A stretch of 15,390 bases of DNA from CAZLMW01 sp964560875 (GTDB taxonomy: Bacteria > Myxococcota_A > UBA9042), in contig CAZLMW010000162.1 of assembly GCA_964560875.1 (NCBI GenBank), positions 1 through 15,390 on the forward strand. The letters are read 5' to 3'. Positions 1 through 9,000 of the stretch are shown here, in pieces (the first letter of the stretch is position 1; the number at the start of each line of letters is the position of its first letter). The notes below the pieces were generated by a model, which saw only the letters and a program-made list of their open reading frames with translations, searched no databases and was not told the DNA's origin. The position numbers were made by a program, and so were the translations under genes.

Positions 1-20
1 GGAGCGGGAGCGGGAGCGGG
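1..20. repeat. Hexanucleotide tandem repeat (GGAGCG)n at window edge
   Basis: Three perfect copies of GGAGCG run from base 1 to 18, followed by a partial GG. The array reaches the window edge, so its full copy number is unknown. It lies just downstream of the stop codon of the giant minus-strand lipoprotein gene. It is followed by an 8-bp perfect palindrome, ATCGCGAT, at 28-35. No terminator with a GC stem and U tract is visible here. It is a simple short tandem repeat with no evident function. Confidence 0.6.
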
Positions 21-39
21 AAAGCGGATCGCGATTCTC

Positions 40-55
40 GCCCGGCACATCTAGT
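40..55 (-). repeat. 16-bp repeat, copy 1, spanning the stop codon of the giant gene
   Basis: Read on the minus strand this is ACTAGATGTGCCGGGC, and its TAG is the stop codon of the giant lipoprotein gene. The identical 16-mer occurs on the plus strand at 15305-15320, at the 3' end of the fusion gene. Both copies therefore have the same orientation relative to the transcription of their gene. Similarity continues beyond the 16-mer with small gaps: both copies are followed by GAG and then GAATCG or AATCG. CTAG is usually a rare tetramer in bacteria, which makes a chance match less likely, though one 16-bp match in a window of this size is not impossible by chance. Confidence 0.55.
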
Positions 56-3000
56 TGATGGTCCGCTTGTAGCTGCGGACGTTGTCCTTCTCGTCGTACT
101 CCTTGTACTTGTCCTTCGAGTCGACCTTGTAGCAGAAGTACCACGTACCCTTGGGAACCTTGCCGGCGCCGGTGCCCTTGGTCAGGTACAGCGTGGTGTA
201 GCTGCCGCAGTTGCTCGGGTAGCACTTGCCCGCCGCGAGCGTCGAGCGCGAGTACTCCTTGAGCGACTTCTTGTTGTCCGAGCAGTCCGCCTTGCTCGAG
301 AGCCAGTAGCGGTCGTAGTAGCCGGTCAGCGCGCTTGCGGTGCCTTCGTTCCTGCGACGGTAGCGGATGCGGACGCTGGTCGAGCCCGACTGGTAGACGT
401 ACAGGTAGTCGGCCTTCAGATCCGGGCGCGCTTCCGTGAAGTTGATCACCTTGGCGTAGTCGTTGTTGTTGGCGGTGCTGGGCTCCGCGACCTTGTTGGC
501 GATGTCCGCGTAGCCACCGAGGTAGTACGTGCTATCGGCACCCACGTTGATGGGCAGCGTGACCTTCTTGGAGATCGTGCGCTTGGCACCGGCGGACAAC
601 GAAGACGTCGCGGACTTGCCGAGGTTGGTGTCCGAGCCGCTGATCGTGCTGTTGGTCGAGCCAAACCAGGTGACATCGAACGAGCCCGTCGAGAGCGTGC
701 CGATGTTCTCAAGGTAGAGGTACACCGTGACCTGGTCGCCGGGGCCGTACTTGGACGAAACCGGGGAGACCACCGCCGTCCTGTACAGGCGTATGTCCGG
801 CTGCGCCTTGGTCACCGTGATCTTGTAGCCGCGGGTGTTGTTGGTCTCGCTGTATTCCTTCTGCGCGTTGCTGTAGTCGGAGACGACGCCAACGTAATAC
901 GTGCCGGCCTTGAGCGAGGTGCTGAGCTTGAAGCTGCTGCTGTAGCTCTTGGTCTGGCCCGCCGTGTACGACGTCGTGTACGCCTTGCCGAGGTACGTAT
1001 CGCTGGTCGAGATCGTGCTGTTGGTCGACAGGTACAGGCGCGCAGTCGCCGAGCCCGAGTTCGTCGCACCGTTGTTCTTGATCTTGAAGTTGAACGACAC
1101 GGTCTTACCGGCCATGTACTTCGTCGCCGTCGTGGTCATCGCCGTCGGCTGCAGGTCGATACCGTTCTTGTTCACGGTGACCGTGCGGTAGTAGCGGCAG
1201 TTGTTGGTCTCGCTGCTCTCCGCGACCTTGCTGAGAATGTCGTGGCAAACGCCGAGGTACAGCTTCTGGCCCTTCGTCACGTTCGTCGGAATCTTGATGT
1301 AGCGGTCGCGGTACACTTGGGCACCCGATGCGAGCGAACCGTTGTCGTACGTGGCGACGAGCGTATCGGACTTCGAGATCGTGGTGTTCGTCGAGACGTA
1401 GTAGCCGATGCGGAACGAGCCCGACGCCAGCGTGCCGTAGTTGCGGGCGTAGGCGCGCATCTTGACGGTCTGGCCGGGGTCAACCGTAATGTCGAACGAG
1501 TACGGCGTGGCGTAGGACGCCAGGTCCTTGTTGCCTGCCGTGACCGTGATCTTCACCGCGCGGTAGTTGTTGCTCTCGTTGTGCTCCTTGAGCGCGTTGC
1601 TGTAGTCCGTGAGAACGCCGACGTAGTACGTGCCCGGCTTGGTGCTCTCGGGGATACGCAGCGTGCTGTTGTACGCCTTGCTCTGACCCGCCGTGTACGA
1701 CGAGGTGTACGCGCGGCCCAGGTAGGTGTCACCGGTCGAGATAACGCTGTTGGTCGACAGGTAGTAGCGCGCCGTGTTCGAGCCGGCCGAGATGCCACCG
1801 GCGTTCTTGAGCGTGCTCTTGAACGACAGCCACTGACCAGCCTTGAAGCTGCTACCGGTGGTCGTGAAGACCGTCGGCGTCATGTCGAGACCGTCCACCG
1901 TGATGGTGATCTTGCGGGCGTACGTGTTGTTGTTCTCGTTGACCTCGCTGACCGCCTTGTTCGCGTCCGAGAAGACACCGATGTAGTAGGTGCCCTTCTT
2001 GAGGTTGGTCGGAACCTTGATGGCGTTGCTGTAGGTGTCGGTCGAGTTCACGTTGATGGAGGCGCTGCGGTAGTAGTACTCGAGGTACGTGTCCGCCGTG
2101 GAGATCGTCGAGTTCGTGGACCAGTAGTAGTAGTCGCGGCGTGCCGGCGCCGTCTTGGTGCCGATGTTCTTCACGTACGGGCGAACCGTGCGCGTGTCGC
2201 CCGGCTTCCAGCTGTAGGTCGACGACGTCAGGCCGGTCGGATCGTAGTCGGGCAGGCCCGACGCCGAGGTGACGGTGATCTTGTAGGCCCGGTAGTTGTT
2301 CGACTCGTTGTACTCCTTGTTCGCGTTCGTGCTGTCCGCGCGAATGATGAGGTAGTACGTACCGGCCTTCGTGGACTTGGGAATCGTGACCTTCAGCGGC
2401 GCGTACTGGCTCTTGCCGACAGCAAGCGCACCGAACGTCGACGTGTTCGCGAGCGCGATGTCGCCGCTGCCGTACGTGCTGTTGGTCGACAGGTAGACGG
2501 TCGCGCGGTGCGACGTGCTGGTGATGCCGCCGGTGTTCTTGATGTAGCCGATGGTCTGGACGACGCCGCCGGGCAGGTGAGCAACCTTGGTCGCGTAGAA
2601 CGTCGACGGCGAGAGGTCACGGCCGTTGACGTTGGTCGTGAACTTCACAGCGCGCGTGTTGTTCGACTCCGAGACCTCGGAGACCTGCTTGTTGTAGTCG
2701 GCGATGATGCCCAGGTAGTACGTGCCCTTCGCGAGGTTCGTCGGGATGGTGATGCCCTCGTTCCAGGTGCTCGTCGCGCCCGCGTTGATCGAGCTCAGCG
2801 CCTGGTACTCGAGGTACGTGTCGCCGGTGGTGATCGTCGAGTTCGTCGAGATGTAGTAGCCGATGCGCCAGGTCTTACCAACCGCGCCACTGCCAACGTT
2901 CTTGATGACCGAGCGAGCGATGATGCCCTGCAGCGGGTTCACCGTGTAGTCCGTCATCGTCAGGCTGTCGGCGCGGAGGTCCGGCTTGCCCGCAGCGGAC

Positions 3001-6000
3001 GTAATCGTGATCTTGGCGCTCCAACGCAGGTTGTTGCTCTCGTTGTACTCCTTGACCGTGTTCTTCGAGTCGACCTTGTAGCCGATGTAGTACGTGCCGG
3101 TCGGGTAGTTCGACGGGATCTTCCAGCTGCGGGTGCCGCTCACGGTCTTGCCGGCAGCAACGGTGCCACCGGAGAACGTCGTGATGAGCGTGTCGCCTGT
3201 CGAGTAGATCGTGTTGGTCGAAGCCCGCATCTCCTGCGTGCCGGACGTGATCGAGATGCCACCGTTGTTGCGACGGATGTAGCGGATCGAGACCGTCTCG
3301 CCGCGCTTGAACGTGGTCCGCGGCGTGCTGCCGAGGTACGTCGCGACCGACGTGGGCTGCAGGTCAGCGCCGTCCACCGACATCGGCAGCGACCGGACCC
3401 GACGGTTGTTGGTCTCGCTCAGCTCGGTGATCTTCGCGTTGTAGTCGTTGAAGACCTTCACGTAGTACGAGCCCTTGCGCAGGTTGGTCGGGATCTTCAC
3501 CGTCTTGTAGTACGTCGAAGCCGCGTTCGGGTTCAGGCTGCTGCGGGTCAGGTTGCCCCAGTAGCTACCGAGCGAGGACGTCGAGCTGCTCGTCGAGCCG
3601 TAGAACCCGTCGAGGTACGTGCCGGACGCCTTGTTACCGTAGTTCTTGGTGCTGACGTAGATGCGGACCGTGTCACCGGGCTTGGCCGACGACAGCGTGC
3701 TGGTGCCCGACGAGTTGCGAACGTAGAGGTTGTACGGACGCAGGTCGGCGGTGCCGGTGGTCGACGTGACCGTGATCCTGTAGGCGCGGACGTTGTTGAC
3801 GGTCGAGGTCTCCTTGACCTGGTTGGCGTAGTTGACCCGCACCAGGATGTAGTACGTGCCCGGCTTCGTCTTGGTCGGGATGGCCGTAGTCGCCGTGAAC
3901 GTCTGCGTCGACGACGAGGTCTTTGCCTTCTGGCCCGCGAGGAGCTTGCGGCCAAGGTAGACGTCGCCGCTGCCGTAGCTGGTGTTCGTCGACAGGTAGA
4001 ACGCGTCGTACGCCGTGCCACCGTTGGTCTCGCCATTGTTGGAGCGACGGTACTGCATCGTCGGCTTCTCGCCCGCCTTGTACAGCGCCTTGGTGGTCTT
4101 GAGGTACGACGGCCAGTAGTCCACGCCGGTCGCGTTCACGGTGAGAGCAACGTAACGCGTGTTGTTCTTCTCGTTGGACTCCTTGACGATGTTGCCGCTG
4201 TAGTCGGCGATGGCGCCGAAGTAGTAGGTCTTCTTGGTCAAGTTGGTCGGGACCACGAACGAACGCTTGAGAACCACGGTCTTACCGGCAGCGATGGTGC
4301 TGCTGTAGTAGTAGTTCGTGACGTACTGATCGCCGGTGGTGATCGTCGTGTTGGTCGAGACGTAGTAGCCGGTGCGGTGCTTGCCGACCGCGGTGCCGTT
4401 GCCCTGGTTCTTCAGGTACGTCCACAGGTAGATGACCTGACCGGGCTTGACGCTCGTGACCTTCTTGTACGAGGTCGACGACGACGACGCGAGCAGGGCC
4501 GTGACAGCCAGGTCCGGGAACTTCGGCGGGGCGGTGACCGTGATCTTCACGCCCGCGCTGGTGTTGTTCCCTTCGTTGTACTCCTTGCGGTAGTTCAAGT
4601 AGTCGACGCGGGTACCGAGGTAGTAGGTGCCCGGCTTCAGGGTCGACTTGATGGTCACGGTGAAGTTCTTCGTCTCGGTTGAACCCGCGGCGTGCGTCGA
4701 GTCGTAGACGCGGCCGAGGTAGGTGTCCTTGGACGTGATGGCCGAGTCGGTCGACAGGTAGACCGCGTTGTAGTGGCTGCCCGATGTGATCCCGCCGTTG
4801 TTCTTCACGTTCATGGTGAACGTGATGGACTTACCGGCCTGAACCGTGGCGCTCGACACCTTCACCGAGGTCGGCTGCAGGTCGATACCGTTGGTCGAGA
4901 CGGTGACCTTCTGAGCGCGGTACTGGTTGGTCTCCGACGCCTCGGTGATCTTCTTGCCGTAGTCAGCGTACAGGCCGACGTAAACCGTCTGGCCCTTCTT
5001 GAGGTTGGTCGGCAGCGTCATGTAGTGCGAGGTCGACAGCGGCAGGACCTTGCCCGCGGCCAGCGACGAGACGTACTTGCGACCCAGGTAGGTGTCGCCG
5101 GTGCTGATGATCGAGTTGGTCGACCAGTAGTAGCCGATGTAGTGCGCGCCAGCGCCAGCTTTGCCCTTGTTGTATTCGGACGCGGAGAAGTAGACGCGCT
5201 CACCGGGCTTGTACGACGTCTTTGTCGTCTTGAAGGACGAGATGGTCAGGTCCGGCAGCGACAGCGGCGGATCGATGGTCAGCTTGACCCACTTGATGTT
5301 GCTCTCGCTGGTCTCCTTGATCACGTTGCCGTTGTCGGCCCAGAAGCCCACGTACCACGTGCCCGGCTTGGTGCTCGTCGGGATCGTGAACGCGCCGTTG
5401 CGGTTGCGCGTGCTGCCGGCTCCAAGCGCGGTCGTGTACGAGTACTCCCAGCGCTTCTCGGAGCTCGAGGCCGCCGTGTTCGTCGACAGGTACAGACCAA
5501 TCTTGTAGCCCTTGCCGGTCGAGATGCCGCCGCTGTTCTTGTGCGCGGAGGTCGCCGAGAAGACGTCGCCAGCACGGTACTTGAAGCTGTTGGTCTTCAC
5601 ATCCCAGCGCGACTTCGGCGGCAGCAACGAGGTGACTTCGAGGTTGGCGCCATTGGCCGAGACCGCGAAGACGCGCGCGTACTTGTTGTTGGACTCGTTG
5701 GCTTCGGCGACCGCGTTGGCACGGTCGGCCCACGCGCCGAGGTAGTAGTTCTTCTTCAACAGGCTCGTCGGCAGCGTGACGCTGACGTTGGCGGTCGCGC
5801 TCTTGCCGGCGGCGAGGCCGGAGAAGCTCGCGGTGCCAAGCCAGATGTCGGACGTCGAGATGATGCTGTTGGTCGAGACGTAGACGTCGACCTTGAACGC
5901 CTTGGACGGCACGAGGCCCTTGTTGCTGGCCTGGACGGGCAGCGTGAACTTCTGACCGGGCAGCTTGGCGCTGACCGACCCGATGAACGTGGTGAGGTCA

Positions 6001-9000
6001 GGCGCGGCGTTGGCCGAGATGACCGAGACCTTCACGGCGCGGACGTTGTTGCTCTCGCTCAGCTCGGCAACCTTCTTGAGCGTGTCCTGCACGTACAGCA
6101 CGTAGTAGGTGCCGGGCTTGAGGGTCTTGGGAACGGCCCAGCCGATGGAGCCGGAGACGGTCTTGCCAGCGCCGAGCGGGCCGCGGTCGTACTGCTTGAG
6201 CAGCGTGTCCTTGCTGTCCCACGTGGTGTTGGACGACAGGTAGTAACCGTCGCGGAAGCCGGGGCTGGTGACGCCGCCGATGTTCCGGCGGGTGTAGGCG
6301 ATGGTGATCGACTCGCCCTGCTTGACCGTCGTCTTGCTCACGGTGAGCTTGGTCGAGGTCAGGTCGACGCCGTTGGCGGTGACCGTGATCTTCGCGTACG
6401 GGCGGTTGTTGCCCTCGTTGGACTCCGAGACCTTGTTGTAGCGGTCGGTGTAGAGCGCCAGGTAGTAGGTGCCCTTCTTCAGGTTCCACGGCAGCGTGAA
6501 GCTGGTCGCGGCGCTGTAGCTCTTGCCGTAGCCGAGGCCCTTGCGCGCGATGGTCTTGATGACCGGGTCCGCGGTGCTGATGAAGCTGTTGGTCGAGCCA
6601 ACGTAGGCGTCCGTGTAGGCGCCGGCGTTGAGCAGCGTCGGGTTGCGCACGATGGTCTTGTTGCTGACGTACACGGCCTGGCCGGGCGCGAACGCGGTCT
6701 TGGCCTTGCCCGCCTTGTCGACGGTCGCGAAGGTCTTGGCTTCGAGGTCCGGCTTGGCGGTGTTGGGCAGCAGCACGACCTTGGCGACGGTCACGTTGTT
6801 GTTCTCGTTGTACTCGCCGACGTTCTTGTCGGCATCGACGACGTAGATGACGTAGTACGTGCCCGCCTTGGTGCCGGCCGGGATCGTCGCGTTGATGCTG
6901 TGGGTCTTCCATTTGCCGGCCGCGATGGGCAGACGCTTGGCGGCGTAGATCTGCTTGTCGTTGCCCAGCTTGGTGTCGGCCGACAGGTAGATGCGGTCGC
7001 CGTGCGTGCCAGCGGTGATGCCGCCGTAGTTGCGCGTGCTGGCGACGATGCCGATCTTCTGGTTCAGCTTGTACGCCGGGAGGCCGAGCTTGTAGGCCTG
7101 CAGACGGAGATCCGGGCCGTTGGTCGAGATGACGACCGGCGCGGTGGCCCAGTTGTCGGTCTCGCTGCCTTCGGCGACGTTGTTGGCCGAGTCGAAGCGG
7201 GCCCAGATGTACCAGGTCTTCTTCGTCAGCGATGTCGGGAGCGTCAGCGAGGTCGTGCCCTTCGCGGACTTGCCCGCACCCACGGTCGGACCGCTGATGG
7301 TGCGCAGCGCCTTGAGGCCGATGGGCAGCTTCGACGACGTGCCGATGTAGAACGTGATCTTGTAGCCCGAAGCGGTCTTGCCGCCGGTGTTGCTCACCGA
7401 CCAGGAGGCCGAGACCGAGGAACCGGGCACGTAGGTCTTCTTCGGAATCGCGATGGGGCCGGCCTTGAGGTTAGCGGGCTTGTCCTTGGCGATGACGAAC
7501 TTGAAGAAGCGCCAGTTGTTGGAGTCGCTGACTTCGGTGACCTTCTTCTCGTAGTCGATCCAGCCCTTGATGTACCAGGTGCCTTCACCGGCGGCCTTGG
7601 GCAGCTTGAACGAGGTGCTCGCGTTCACGGTCTTGCCGGCGGTGAGGCCGGTCGACGTGAGCGACTTCACCAGGATGTCGTCCTTGGCGATGGAGCCGCT
7701 GCTGTTCTTGCTGAGCCAGAAGCCGACCTTGTGGGCGCCGGCGTTGGCGGTGCCGCTGTTGCGGACCGAGAAGCTGAGACCCATCACGGTCTCGGGCTTG
7801 TAGGCCGAGCTCTTCGAGGTGAGCGTCGGGATCCACAGGTCGGCGACACGGATAACGGTCAGCGCGACGGCGCGCCAGTTGTTGTCTTCCTTCTGCTCTT
7901 TGACCTTCTCGGCCGGGTCGGTGCCCAGCAGCAGGAAGTACTTGCCAGCCTTCACGTTGGCAGGAATGACGGTGTAGCCAACGCGCGTCCAAACATTCTT
8001 GCCCGCGACCTTCTTGAGCGAGCCATAGAGCTTGAGCGGCAGGTCGCCAGCGCTGAACTTCGCGTCGGAGGACAGGTACAGACCGTGCGCCGGAGCGGCG
8101 GTCCCGACCTGGTGGCCGAGGTTGGCGATGACGTGGCTGAGCTTGAAGGTGCGGCCCGCGATGGCGGCGCCCTTCTGGCCGAGCGCGAGGCCGGTCACGG
8201 TGTAGTCGGGGAGCTTGGCGCACACGTTCTTGTCGACGTACTCGCACTTGCTCGCGACGCAGCTATCGGCGCAGGCGTCACCGTTGTTGCACTCCTTGTC
8301 GGTCTTGCAGAACTTGCAGTCGGGCAGCGCCTTGTGGACGCACTTGCCTCCGATCGGGTTGCAGGAATCCGCCGTGCAGGGGTTGCTGTCGTCGCAGTTC
8401 TTGTTCTGAATCGCGGTGCAGATGCCCTTCTTGCAGTTGCTGTCCGTGCTGCAGAGCTTGCCGTCGTCGCAGTCCTTGCCGTCGGCAGCCGTCTTGGTCT
8501 TGCACTGGCCTTCGGAGACGTCGCAGCTGGTCTTGCGGCAGTCGGTGTCCTTGCTGGTGTCGCACTTGACGACCGTCGACGGGTCGATGACGCACTTGTT
8601 GGACTTGCAGACGGGCGTGCCGTTGCAGAGGTTGCCGTCGTCCTTGCAGTCCTTGTTGCTCTGGCACTGGCAAACGTCCTTGCCGGGCGCGCACTTGCCG
8701 GACTTGCAGCTGTCGTTCTCGCTGCAGGCGTCGCCGTCGTCGCACTTGGCGCCGTCGTCGTTGGCGTACTGGCAGCCGTTGGTCGGGTCGCAGCTGTCCT
8801 TGGTACAGTCGTTTTCGTCGTCGCAGGCCTTGGCGTCGAGCTTGCCGGCGCACGTGCCGTCCTTGCAGATGTCGCCCGTGGTGCACGGGTTGCCGTCTTT
8901 GCACTTGTCGGCGTTGTTCGTCGTCTGGCAGCCCTGGTCGCTGTCGCACTTGTCGTCGGTGCAGGCGTTGTTGTCGTCGCACTTCACGGCGGAACCGACG

